DNA from: Lichenihabitans psoromatis
Lineage (GTDB): Bacteria > Pseudomonadota > Alphaproteobacteria > Rhizobiales > Beijerinckiaceae
Assembly (NCBI RefSeq): GCF_004323635.1
Contig: NZ_CP036515.1
Location: forward strand, 3,411,501 to 3,475,500
Reading direction: 5' to 3'
Length of the DNA: 64,000 bases
Shown: positions 17,429 to 25,365 of the stretch, piece by piece
How positions within the stretch are numbered: the stretch's first letter is position 1
How the letters are laid out: every line of letters starts with the position of its first letter
The notes under the pieces: generated by a model
The model's database searches: none
What the model saw: the letters and a program-made list of their open reading frames with translations, nothing else
What the model was told of the DNA's origin: nothing
Position numbers and translations under genes: made by a program

Positions 17429-19017
17429 TGCACCGACCCCGGATGAAGAGCCGGGTCCTCAGCCAGTTCGGCGACGATGCCCGCCGCGGCAGCCCCGATC
17501 GCATCGGGTGAGAAGTCTGGCCCCTGGAAGGCGCCGGTCAGGCGGCCCTGATGCATGACCAGAATGCGATCCGACATCGATAATATTTCGTTCATCTCCG
17601 ACGACACCAACAGCACGGCTTTGCCAGCCGCCGCGAGGTTGTCGATTATGCGGTAGATCTCGGCCTTGGCGCCGACGTCGACCCCGCGCGTCGGCTCGTC
17701 GAGCAGGATGATATCTGGCTCCACCACCAGGGCTTTGGCGAGCAGCACCTTCTGCTGGTTGCCACCGGACAGCGACAGCACCGGGGCTTTGAGGCTGCTG
17801 CTCCGGATCGCGAACAACGCGCGGAAGCGCTCTGCAATCTCCCGCTCCCGCCGGCGCGACACGAACCCCAACCGAGAGATCCGGTCGAGGCCACTGAAGG
17901 CGATGTTCCAATCGATTGGGTAGTCGAGAACCAGTCCCTGCGAACGCCGCTCCTCAGGCACGTAGATGATGCCGCGCGCAATAGCGGTGCTCGCATTTGG
18001 GATGGGGATCGGACGCCCCTCTATGAGGATGCTGCCATGGGTGGCGGGTGCGATGCCGAAGATGGCTTGCGCCACCTCCGATCTGCCCGCACCGATCAAC
18101 CCGGAAAGGCCGACAATCTCGCCCCGCCGAAGCGTGAACGAGATGTCTTTGAACGCGCCGGTGCGCCCGAGCCCACGCACCTCCAGCAGCGCCTCGCCGG
18201 GCGAGTGCGGCGTGCGGTGGAACAATTTGCTGAGCGGGCGGCCAACCATCATCTGGATTAGCCGCGACATGTCGAGATCGCGGGTGCAGCAAGTGTGTAT
18301 CTGCTCGCCATCCCGCATCACTGTAATCCGGTCGGAAATCTGGAACACTTCGTCCAGCCGGTGCGAGATGTACACAATTGCAACACCGCGGCGGGTTAGT
18401 TCGCCCACGATGCCGAACAGGCGCTGAGCCTCCCTCTCGGTGAGGGCGGCGGTCGGCTCGTCCAGGATCACGACCTTGGCATCGTGCATCAGGGCGCGCG
18501 CGATCTCCACCATCTGGGCATTGGCGCCCGACAGGGAGCGCACTGCCGCGTCGAGGTCGAAGCTGACGTTGAGCCGCCCAAACGCCGCTGCCGCCTGCCG
18601 GCGCATCGCGGCCCAGTCGAAGGTGCCGAGGCGCGTGCGCGGGCGAACCCGCCCCACGAACAGATTCTCGACGACCGATAGGTCAGGGAATAGGTCGAGT
18701 TCTTGCGGCACCATGGCGATGCCCGCGGCTTCGGCTATGCGTGGCGAGGTCAAAGAGACGATGCTGCCTGCGACCTCCACATGCCCCTCGTCGGGCAAGT
18801 GGATACCGTGCAGCATCTTCATCAGCGTGCTTTTGCCAGCTCCGTTCTCGCCCATGACCGCGTGGACCTCGCCGGCCCGGATCTCTAGGTCGACGCTCCG
18901 GCACGCCCAGATGCCGCCAAACCGTTTGCCCGCACCCGCCAGACGGCAAGCGATCGGGACGGCCGTCTCCGCCGAAGGCGCAGCGCTGCGGTCCTGGTCG
19001 ATGCTTGGCGTCATCAT
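17425..19017 (-). CDS. Sugar ABC importer ATPase with two nucleotide-binding domains (RbsA/RhaT-like)
   Basis: The first domain has Walker A GENGAGKSTLMK near residue 56, signature LSGANAQMVEIARAL and Walker B VVILDEPTAALTE. The second domain has a degenerate P-loop region (GLIGAGRSEVAQ), signature LSGGNQQKVLLAKAL and Walker B IILLDEPTRGVDVG. This one-active, one-degenerate pattern is usual for RbsA/MglA-type ATPases. The 530-residue length fits. It is the first gene of the four-gene leftward importer operon. About 130 bp separate it from the divergent aldolase gene, so both probably share a control region. Confidence 0.93.
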   Translation of the reverse strand: MMTPSIDQDRSAAPSAETAVPIACRLAGAGKRFGGIWACRSVDLEIRAGEVHAVMGENGAGKSTLMKMLHGIHLPDEGHVEVAGSIVSLTSPRIAEAAGIAMVPQELDLFPDLSVVENLFVGRVRPRTRLGTFDWAAMRRQAAAAFGRLNVSFDLDAAVRSLSGANAQMVEIARALMHDAKVVILDEPTAALTEREAQRLFGIVGELTRRGVAIVYISHRLDEVFQISDRITVMRDGEQIHTCCTRDLDMSRLIQMMVGRPLSKLFHRTPHSPGEALLEVRGLGRTGAFKDISFTLRRGEIVGLSGLIGAGRSEVAQAIFGIAPATHGSILIEGRPIPIPNASTAIARGIIYVPEERRSQGLVLDYPIDWNIAFSGLDRISRLGFVSRRREREIAERFRALFAIRSSSLKAPVLSLSGGNQQKVLLAKALVVEPDIILLDEPTRGVDVGAKAEIYRIIDNLAAAGKAVLLVSSEMNEILSMSDRILVMHQGRLTGAFQGPDFSPDAIGAAAAGIVAELAEDPALHPGSVH

Positions 19018-19151
19018 TTCTCCCCTCTAGCGGCTGCCGTCTGACGCGGACCGTTGGGCGCTAATAAGCGGAAGCCAGATCAAATTGTCAAACAATCTTA
19101 TTTGACATTTTTGCGCGTCGATCTTAGTGATTTCGCCATTGGGAGATGTCA

Positions 19152-19913
19152 ATGCGCACCGAGACGCTCAAAACGATTAGTGGTTCGGAACACCGCGGGA
19201 TTAGAACGACGTGGCTGCATAGCGCCTCGACGTTATCCGGGGAGATGATTGCGCGGGTCGGCTGGGACTGCCTTGTGGCAGACATGCAGCACAGCATGAC
19301 CGGGTTCGACGAGATGGTCCGGCTGCTCCAGGTAACGACCAACCTCGGGGCGATAGTCCTGGTACGTCCCCCGGCGCTCGACCCCGCACTGATCGGGCGA
19401 CTGCTCGATGCCGGAGCCAGCGGCATCATTTGCCCGATGGTGAGTTCGGTAGCAGAGGCACAACTGCTGGTCGCGGCCTGCCGCTACCCCCCGGTCGGTA
19501 ACCGTAGCATCGGGCCCATCCGGGCGCGATTGCTGTTCGGCGACGATTATGTCGCCAAGGCTAACAGCGGAGTGCTGGCCATCGCCATGATCGAAACGCC
19601 CGGGGGCCTCGAGCAGCTCGATGCCATCGCGCGGGTGCCCGGACTTGACGGCCTGTTCGCCGGACCGAGCGACATCGCATCGAGCCTCGGCCGGCCGCCG
19701 AGGATGGACACTGACGACGCCGTCGTGGTCGAGGCCCTTGGCCACATTGCCAAGAGCGCCGTCGCGGCCGGCATCATGGCGGGACTTGCCTGCGAGACCT
19801 CGGCCTATGCCAAGCAAATGCACGCGGTCGGCTACCGCCTCTTCGTGACGGGGTCGGACCTGCGCATCATGACCGTAGCGTCCAAAAGCTTGCTGGCCGA
19901 GTTCGGCCCATGA
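19152..19913 (+). CDS. HpcH/HpaI-family aldolase (2-oxo-3-deoxy-acid aldolase-like)
   Basis: Class II, metal-dependent pyruvate aldolases of this family cleave 4-hydroxy-2-oxo acids or 2-keto-3-deoxy sugar acids. Family motifs are present: CLVADMQHSMTGFDEM (general base region), VRPPALDPALIGRLLDAGA, GIICPMV, and IAMIETPGGLEQLDAIA with GLFAGPSDIASSLG. ATG at 19152 has GGGAG 6 bp upstream; ATG 19146 would be too close. It overlaps the GntR gene by ATGA. The context suggests it performs the final C-C cleavage of the sugar-acid pathway. Confidence 0.9.
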   Translation: MRTETLKTISGSEHRGIRTTWLHSASTLSGEMIARVGWDCLVADMQHSMTGFDEMVRLLQVTTNLGAIVLVRPPALDPALIGRLLDAGASGIICPMVSSVAEAQLLVAACRYPPVGNRSIGPIRARLLFGDDYVAKANSGVLAIAMIETPGGLEQLDAIARVPGLDGLFAGPSDIASSLGRPPRMDTDDAVVVEALGHIAKSAVAAGIMAGLACETSAYAKQMHAVGYRLFVTGSDLRIMTVASKSLLAEFGP

Positions 19914-20605
19914 GGCCCGGGCTGGAGTCCTCCTTATCGAGCTCCGGCCAGGAGATCTTCGATGCGCTGCGTGACGACATCGTGTTCGGGCGGCTCAACC
20001 CGCGCGAGCGACTGGTAGAAGCCGATCTCGTGTCGCGGTTCGGCTCGCACCGGGCGGCGGTCCGCGAAGCGCTCGCGGCGCTGGAACATGCCGGGCTTGT
20101 GGACCGGCAGCGTAACAAAGGCGCCTCGGTGCTCGACCTCAAGCCCGAGCGCGTCGAGCAGCTTTACGCCGTCCGCATACTGCTGGAGACGACCGCGGTC
20201 GAAGCCATACCGTTGCCCCTCGACTCGGCCGCACTGGACATGCTCGTCGCCATTCAGCGGGAGCACCAGGAGGCCGTTGCCAGCAACGATCTGCGGCGCA
20301 TCTTCAACCATAACAACAGGTTCCACGGCACGCTCTACACGCAGTCCGGCAATCTCGTCCTGGTCGAGATGATTGAGCAATGCGCTACACGTGCCCTGAC
20401 GGTACGCTTCCATCCCTACATGGACCGAGGCTTCCTGGAGCGTGTCTGCAGCGACCATTGGGAGATGATCGACGCTTGCCGCCGCTGCGACCGCGCCGGT
20501 CTGGTCGCCCTGGTGCGGGACCATCTACCCCTAGCCAAAAATCGCTACCTCGATACCTACGACCAGCTCCTAGTGCAGGGCGGCGTTCTCGCGCTGCATC
20601 CCTGA
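19910..20605 (+). CDS. GntR-family regulator, FadR subfamily (FCD domain)
   Basis: The winged helix is at residues 10-75 (IFDALRDDIVFGRLNPRERL, SRFGSHRAAVREALAALEHA, GLVDRQRNKGASV). It is followed by an all-helical FCD effector domain with the metal-binding histidine pattern (HNNRFHGTLY, CSDHWEMIDA). The 231-residue length is typical. It is coupled to the aldolase by a 4-bp overlap, so it probably regulates the aldolase operon and perhaps the divergent ABC importer in response to a small carboxylic acid. Confidence 0.92.
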   Translation: MRPGLESSLSSSGQEIFDALRDDIVFGRLNPRERLVEADLVSRFGSHRAAVREALAALEHAGLVDRQRNKGASVLDLKPERVEQLYAVRILLETTAVEAIPLPLDSAALDMLVAIQREHQEAVASNDLRRIFNHNNRFHGTLYTQSGNLVLVEMIEQCATRALTVRFHPYMDRGFLERVCSDHWEMIDACRRCDRAGLVALVRDHLPLAKNRYLDTYDQLLVQGGVLALHP

Positions 20606-20657
20606 CGGCGTTACGACACCGCGACAACAACAATTACCACACGATCGGGAGGATCAA

Positions 20658-21893
20658 TTGAGCAAGCTCTTTGACGCGGCCTGGAATATCGAATTCGTGG
20701 GCCGCACCAACCAGGCCGGCCGCGCCGACGGCATCCAGTGCATGATCCACAAGGGTTACGCTTTCGTCAGCCACGTCTTCAGCGGCGGCGTCAGCGTCAT
20801 TGACGTGCGGGATCCGCGCAACCCTGTGCCGGTCAACTTCCTGCCGACGCACAAGCGATCGTGGTCTGTCCATATCCAGACAGCGAACGACATCCTGCTC
20901 GTGGTGGAAGAGTTCAACTTCTATTCGGTCTACGTGAGGGAGACCGAATATTACGGTCATTCGATCGAGGGCGTGCACTCGAGCAAGTTTGGGACCCGCG
21001 GCGAGGATTATACGGCCGGCATGCGGGTCTACGACATCTCCGACCCCGTTCATCCGCGCCCGATCGGCTTCATGGAGGTTGAAGGGCTGGGTTTGCATCG
21101 TATCTGGTGGGTGGGCGACCGCTACGCCTATGCGTCCGCCCTGTTGGACGGCTACACCGACCACGTGTTCATCGTGATCGACATGCAGGATCCTGCGCAT
21201 CCGCGCGAGGTCGGACGCTGGGCGCTGCCTGGCATGTGGGCCGCGGACGGCGAGACTTTGACCATGCCGGGGCGCGTTGCGTTGCACCACGCCGTGATCG
21301 CGGGCGACACCGCCTATGCGTCTTGGCGGGACGGCGGCCTGACCCTCCTCGACATCTCGGACAAGACCGCGCCGAAGCTGATCTCCCACACCAACTGGTC
21401 GCCCCCGTTCGCGGGCGGCACCCACAGCGCCCTGCCGTTGGTCGACCGGGGCCTCTGCATTGTAGCCGATGAGGCGGTGCTCGACATCGACCAGGAGCCT
21501 ATGAAATACACCTGGGTGGTGGACATCCGAGCGCCGCAGAACCCGGTCACGATCGCGACTTTCCCGACTCCGTCCGACCAGGACTACGTGGCCAAAGGCG
21601 GCCATTTCGGTCCGCACAACCTCCATGAGAACCGGCCCGGCGCCTTCCAAAGCTCCGACTTTGTGTTCGCGACCTATCAGAATGCGGGGGTGCGCGTGTT
21701 CGACATCCGCAACCAGTTCCAACCGCTTGAAATCGGCTTTTTTGTCCCGAGCGAGCCCGAGCAGTGGCTGGATACGCGACCCGATCGGCACCGCGTCATT
21801 CACACCTGCGACGTCAACGTGCAGCCAGACGGGCTTATTTACATCACGGACTACAACGCGGGCCTATACATTTTGCAATGGAAGGGAGCCTGA
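20658..21893 (+). CDS. LVIVD-repeat (beta-propeller-like) protein of unknown function
   Basis: Repeated strands with the LVIVD pattern run along the whole 411-residue protein: GVSVIDVRDPRNPVPV, GMRVYDISDPVHPRPI, VFIVIDMQDPAHPREVG, GLTLLDISDKTAPKLI, YTWVVDIRAPQNPVTIA, GVRVFDIRNQFQPLEIG. Such repeats build a propeller-like fold. There is no signal peptide, so a cytoplasmic place is likely. The start is TTG at 20658, with GGGAGG 5 bp upstream. It lies 52 bp after the GntR gene, in the same direction, and probably belongs to that operon. Whether it is an enzyme (for example a lactonase-like hydrolase) or a binding protein cannot be said. Confidence 0.85.
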   Translation: MSKLFDAAWNIEFVGRTNQAGRADGIQCMIHKGYAFVSHVFSGGVSVIDVRDPRNPVPVNFLPTHKRSWSVHIQTANDILLVVEEFNFYSVYVRETEYYGHSIEGVHSSKFGTRGEDYTAGMRVYDISDPVHPRPIGFMEVEGLGLHRIWWVGDRYAYASALLDGYTDHVFIVIDMQDPAHPREVGRWALPGMWAADGETLTMPGRVALHHAVIAGDTAYASWRDGGLTLLDISDKTAPKLISHTNWSPPFAGGTHSALPLVDRGLCIVADEAVLDIDQEPMKYTWVVDIRAPQNPVTIATFPTPSDQDYVAKGGHFGPHNLHENRPGAFQSSDFVFATYQNAGVRVFDIRNQFQPLEIGFFVPSEPEQWLDTRPDRHRVIHTCDVNVQPDGLIYITDYNAGLYILQWKGA

Positions 21894-22235
21894 GACGGCG
21901 ATGTTGCTGAAGTCCGTCAATGACCTAAAGTCATAAGCGGTTCAGTTTGCGATTATTGGGTCTGACCAGTCCGACCGCCCGGAGGCTAATCCAAGGCGCG
22001 GGCGTCGAGACGCATGAATCGTGTTGGAGGCCAAACTCCGCGTTCATGGTGATCCGCACGATGAGACGCTTCTGTTTCGACCAAAAGTCCGCGTCGGTTT
22101 AATTGTCATTTAAAAGCAGATTGATGCCGTCCGTCTACTTCTGACTTATTCAATTGAAAAACTGCGCATCAAGGGCGGAGCAGGCCAGCGATGGCTTGCG
22201 GTCACGGACAATTGCAAATGGATACCGCCGCCTCA
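21894..22235. other. Intergenic stretch without recognisable genes
   Basis: About 340 bp between the LVIVD gene and the IS1182 remnant. I see no supported coding frame, RNA gene or strong hairpin in it. Confidence 0.5.
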
Positions 22236-22536
22236 TGCGGGTTTCAGGTCTGGCATCGGGATCAGCTTGGCCATCTATCGGAGGTTCTGAGCGGCGGCAG
22301 CAAGGTGCAACTCGTTGCGGGCTCCGTTTGGACCTCGGAGGCGCATCCGGTCGAGCTTCTGGACGCGCTTGAAAGGCCGTCCTATCGTGCAGTAGAATGG
22401 CGCCAACTTCCGCCGCACATAGGACCAGGTCGACAAAGCGGTCGATGGAGCGAAGAATATGGCCTGCCGGCACGTGCCTTTCGAGTGAGAACTCGTCGAA
22501 GAGCGCTGCTTGATCGACTTGCCGCGGTCCCATCAT
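22236..22536 (-). pseudogene. IS1182-family transposase remnant: N-terminus joined to C-terminus by internal deletion
   Basis: Read leftward it starts as MMGPRQVDQAALFDEFSLER followed by HVPAGHILRSIDRFVD, the IS1182/DUF772 N-terminus. A frame shift then leads to YVRRKLAPFYCTIGRPF near 22380-22415. From about 22360 the typical C-terminal end appears in another frame: MRLRGPNGARNELHLAAAAQ, NLR, stop, MAKLIPMP. The middle with the DDE core is missing. Confidence 0.75.
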
Positions 22537-22659
22537 CAGCTTCGCCTCCCGTCCGTCTGCAGGATTGACTCAGCCCCGGTACTTCAATTCGAGGCCAGAC
22601 TCTTTGCAACGGAATATGCCCGGAGCAGACATAGTCCGACCTATCTACGCGCTCCCGGT

Positions 22660-22790
22660 CGCGTTCCAACTGGCCCCGGATAGACGGCGTTTCCTTGGTC
22701 GGCGACGCGGCCCATCTCATGCCGCCGTTCGCTGGCGAGGGTTTCAGTATTGCCATATACGACGGCTCCGAACTTGTCCGATCGATTGCC
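22660..22790 (+). pseudogene. Fragment of a FAD-dependent (TetX/PHBH-like) monooxygenase
   Basis: One open stretch encodes NWPRIDGVSLVGDAAHLMPP followed by FAGEGFSIAIYDGSELVRS. The GDAAHLMPPFAGEG motif is the second FAD-binding motif of class A flavin monooxygenases. The fragment is cut on its right by the IS3 remnant at 22793 and has no N-terminal GXGXXG domain to the left. It is a leftover of a gene destroyed by transposition. Confidence 0.65.
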
Positions 22791-22792
22791 GT

Positions 22793-23250
22793 CAGCGTCT
22801 GCTTGGCCGGCAGATTTGACTGCGACGATCCAGATGATTTCGGGCTTTTCGGATGCGGGGTATCTCAAGCTTCGTCGCCCCCATCCGCGATCATGTTTTT
22901 TTTTGGGCAGACGGTTTTCGAGCGTCAGAACGGCCACGCACTCCTTTAAGGCGCCGGCCTCACGGCGCAGATTCTTGACCTGGTCGGTGGTGGTGGCCCG
23001 GGTCGTGTCACCGGCCAGACGCCATTTTCCGGTTTCCATGAACTCCTTCGACCAAGTGTAATAGAGGCTTTGGGGGATGCCTTCCCTGCGGCACAGCTCG
23101 TCGATGCTGTCCTCGCCACGCAGGCCGTCGAGCACGATCCGAATTCGGTCTTCGGCGGAAAGATGCCGGCGGGTCGCTAGGCGGGTGTTTTTTACCACCC
23201 GCTCGGCGAAGGGCTTGGTGGGCAATTTCGGCGTGGAGCATTTGGCTCTC
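22793..23250 (-). pseudogene. IS3-family transposase remnant, copy B (OrfA nearly complete, OrfB start)
   Basis: OrfA is readable from about 23240: KPFAERVVKNTRLATRRHLS, AEDRIRIVLDGLRGEDSIDE, LCRREGIPQSLYYTWSKEFM, GKWRLAGDTTRATT, EAGALKECVAVLTLENRLPK. It runs into YPASEKPEIIWIV of OrfB and then loses similarity at about 22793, inside the word CTTGGCCGGCAGA that is also found in copy A at 8719. The flanking end near 23250-23340 is shared with copy C (31315-31425), so it contains the true upstream terminus of the element. Confidence 0.78.
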
Positions 23251-23339
23251 ATCTTCGTTCTGTCGTCGCTACGACGAGACCCAAATCCGCCTCGAATTAC
23301 AACCTTGATTCTGGGCCATAGGTGCTGACTGCAGACAAT

Positions 23340-23500
23340 CACGCAGAAGTTGAGCCCCACGCTGGTCCCGCGAGACTTGAGGTCGGTCGGCCCTTAGCGT
23401 GGTTCTTGACCCAGTCTGGGCAAGATTGCGATAACGGTCCGCTTCGCTACGGGCAAAGTCGAGCGAAGCTTGCGTCGTGCCGACGCCGCCGGACCAATCC
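23340..23500 (-). pseudogene. Fragment of an HlyD/AcrA-type membrane-fusion protein
   Basis: The minus strand encodes ASLDFARSEADRYRNLAQTG followed by SRTTLRADRPQVSRDQRGAQ. This is the coiled-coil hairpin region of periplasmic adaptor proteins of RND or EmrAB efflux pumps. The beginning is in another frame and the rest of the gene is missing. It borders the terminus of IS3 copy B. Confidence 0.55.
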
Positions 23501-23579
23501 GATGTGCAGCGACAACAACCCCGAGCTGCTCGACTTCTCGAACGTGACCAAGCGTCTTTAATCGTGGGTTGCAAGATTC

Positions 23580-24308
23580 TTAAAGATCGAGTCCTTGCGG
23601 CAGGATTACGATGTCTCGGATTACGACGTTTCGCGGTCGCGTCACCATAAAAAGAACTGCCGCCGCAACCTCCTTAGGTTCCATCAGGCTCCCTGAAGCC
23701 AGGGCGTCGTCGAGCTTTGCTTGCGGCCAATCCTTCAGGAGTGCCGTAACGACAGGCCCGGGGGCAACCTCCCCCACCCTGATCCCGTGCTTGTTAACTT
23801 GTCGCCGCAGCGTGTGAACGAAGGCCTGGATGGCGTGTTTCGACGCAGTGTAAACAGGCTCCCAGACGACCGGCACGAAGCCTGCGACCGAGCTCGTCAC
23901 GATGATATCACCCGTTTTACGCTCGACCATGTGCGGTAGAACCGCATGAATGCAACGAAACGTGGCGTTGATGTTCAGGTTTAGCATGCGGTCCCACGCG
24001 TCAGGATCGCCATCGATGACCTCCCCGCCTACATATGATCCGGCGTTGGCGTGGAAGATATCGAGCGAGCCGGTCTGCTTCAACAATGCAGACATCATCC
24101 CCGATACGCTTTGAGGATTCGTTAGGTCAATCACCAACGGGATAGCGTCTGGGCCGAGCGACGCGCAAACCTCCTTGAGCGTATTTTCTGCACGGTCAAT
24201 GAGGACAACGCGGGCGCCTGCCGCGTGGAAGGCCCGCGCGCATTCCAAGCCGATCCCGGATGCGGCACCTGTCACTGCCGCGACCTTCCCCGATAAGTTC
24301 TGATCCAT
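23580..24308 (-). CDS. rbtD: Ribitol 2-dehydrogenase (SDR family, EC 1.1.1.56)
   Basis: NAD-dependent oxidation of ribitol to D-ribulose. It is a classical SDR with [20 protein letters not shown] near residue 12, HANAG near 86 (as in ribitol dehydrogenases, instead of NNAG), Ser in [20 protein letters not shown] with Tyr and Lys of the active site, and the C-terminal [20 protein letters not shown]. From memory, the match to Klebsiella ribitol dehydrogenase covers nearly the full length. ATG at 24308 has AAGGA 8 bp upstream. It lies downstream of the AraC gene, about 135 bp away on the same strand. Kinase and importer genes nearby complete the pathway. Confidence 0.9.
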   Translation of the reverse strand: MDQNLSGKVAAVTGAASGIGLECARAFHAAGARVVLIDRAENTLKEVCASLGPDAIPLVIDLTNPQSVSGMMSALLKQTGSLDIFHANAGSYVGGEVIDGDPDAWDRMLNLNINATFRCIHAVLPHMVERKTGDIIVTSSVAGFVPVVWEPVYTASKHAIQAFVHTLRRQVNKHGIRVGEVAPGPVVTALLKDWPQAKLDDALASGSLMEPKEVAAAVLFMVTRPRNVVIRDIVILPQGLDL

Positions 24309-24442
24309 CAAAGCATCCTTTCAGTATTTTTGAGATTTTTGATCATGGTTTTGAGGGGCTTTTGTGTCCGATGATCATCGCCGTGAAGGTTGAACCCAGT
24401 GTTTGCGACCACAAGATAGCCCCGTACAATTGAATCTACCGA

Positions 24443-25330
24443 TCACGCTGCCGATGCAGCCATGGCGGCATTCATCGTGTGGGTGTTGCGAAACTTGGAG
24501 GGCGTGGTCTGCTTCAGCAGAAGAAACTGGCGATTGAAGTTCGAGACGTTGTTGAAGCCGGTTTCGTAACAGATCTCCGTTACGTTTTTGCGCCCCTGAA
24601 CCAGCAGCTGGCACGCAAAGTCGATGCGAAGCAAGTTGATGTAGGGCACGAAAGTCATTCCAGTATGTTTCCTGAACGTGCGGGAAAACGCGCTCGGACT
24701 AAGGCCGCTGAGTTTCGCGAGTTCGCTCTCATGCAGTTCTGCAGTAAAGTTCCTGCGAATATGACCCAGCACATGGTTCATCGCACCTGACATATACTTC
24801 ATTGGCTCGGACTGAAACTCCCCGCTGGCAAGCGGCACCCTGGTCCGGATCTGCCCCAGAATGTTGAGCAGTGTCACGAACAGCGCGATGCGGCGGGCCC
24901 CGATGGCGTGAAGCAGTTCGGTGAGGATCGGCGTCACCAGCGCGGCCGTGGCAGGCGGAAAGCCGATGCCATGCGTCGACTCGTCCAGCAAACCGGCGAC
25001 GAAATCGAGCTCGGGAAACAGGGCGAGACATCCTTGGATGAACTCTTGCGTAAACTGCAGCACAAGGCAGCGCTCGGGGATAACTTCATCGGGGGCGACA
25101 TTGCTGACCCAGTTGTGCGGCAAGTTCGGGCCAGTCATCACGAGGTTGCCCGGCTCGAACGCCCCCACATAGTCGCCGACCCGGAACGTGCCGGTGGTCG
25201 CGGTGACCAGATGCAGCTCATATTCGGGGTGAAAGTGCCACCGGACGGTTTTATACGGATAGCCGTGTGCCCACACCTTGAACGACTCGTTGCGGCGAAC
25301 CTGGACCAGCTCGAGATCGGGCTGCTGCAT
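24443..25330 (-). CDS. AraC-family transcriptional regulator of the polyol operon
   Basis: An N-terminal cupin-like sensor domain (VRWHFHPEYELHLVTATTGT, FEPGNLVMTGPNLPHNW) is followed by two C-terminal HTH motifs: LAKLSGLSPSAFSRTFRKHT and NVTEICYETGFNNVSNFNRQ, then FLLLKQTTPSKFR. ATG at 25330 is preceded by GGAGGAACGC, an excellent ribosome-binding site. It lies between the kinase and ribitol dehydrogenase genes, all leftward. It is the obvious candidate for substrate-dependent activation of the cluster; the cupin domain probably binds ribitol or another pentitol. Confidence 0.92.
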   Translation of the reverse strand: MQQPDLELVQVRRNESFKVWAHGYPYKTVRWHFHPEYELHLVTATTGTFRVGDYVGAFEPGNLVMTGPNLPHNWVSNVAPDEVIPERCLVLQFTQEFIQGCLALFPELDFVAGLLDESTHGIGFPPATAALVTPILTELLHAIGARRIALFVTLLNILGQIRTRVPLASGEFQSEPMKYMSGAMNHVLGHIRRNFTAELHESELAKLSGLSPSAFSRTFRKHTGMTFVPYINLLRIDFACQLLVQGRKNVTEICYETGFNNVSNFNRQFLLLKQTTPSKFRNTHTMNAAMAASAA

Positions 25331-25365
25331 CGCGTTCCTCCGTTCGTGCGGGTGGCCGCTCTGGC

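Noticed and set aside
20634..21803. 389-codon open frame on the minus strand opposite the LVIVD gene
   Set aside because: It is the GC-rich shadow of the LVIVD gene; composition (His/Arg/Asp-rich) and lack of a domain argue against coding.
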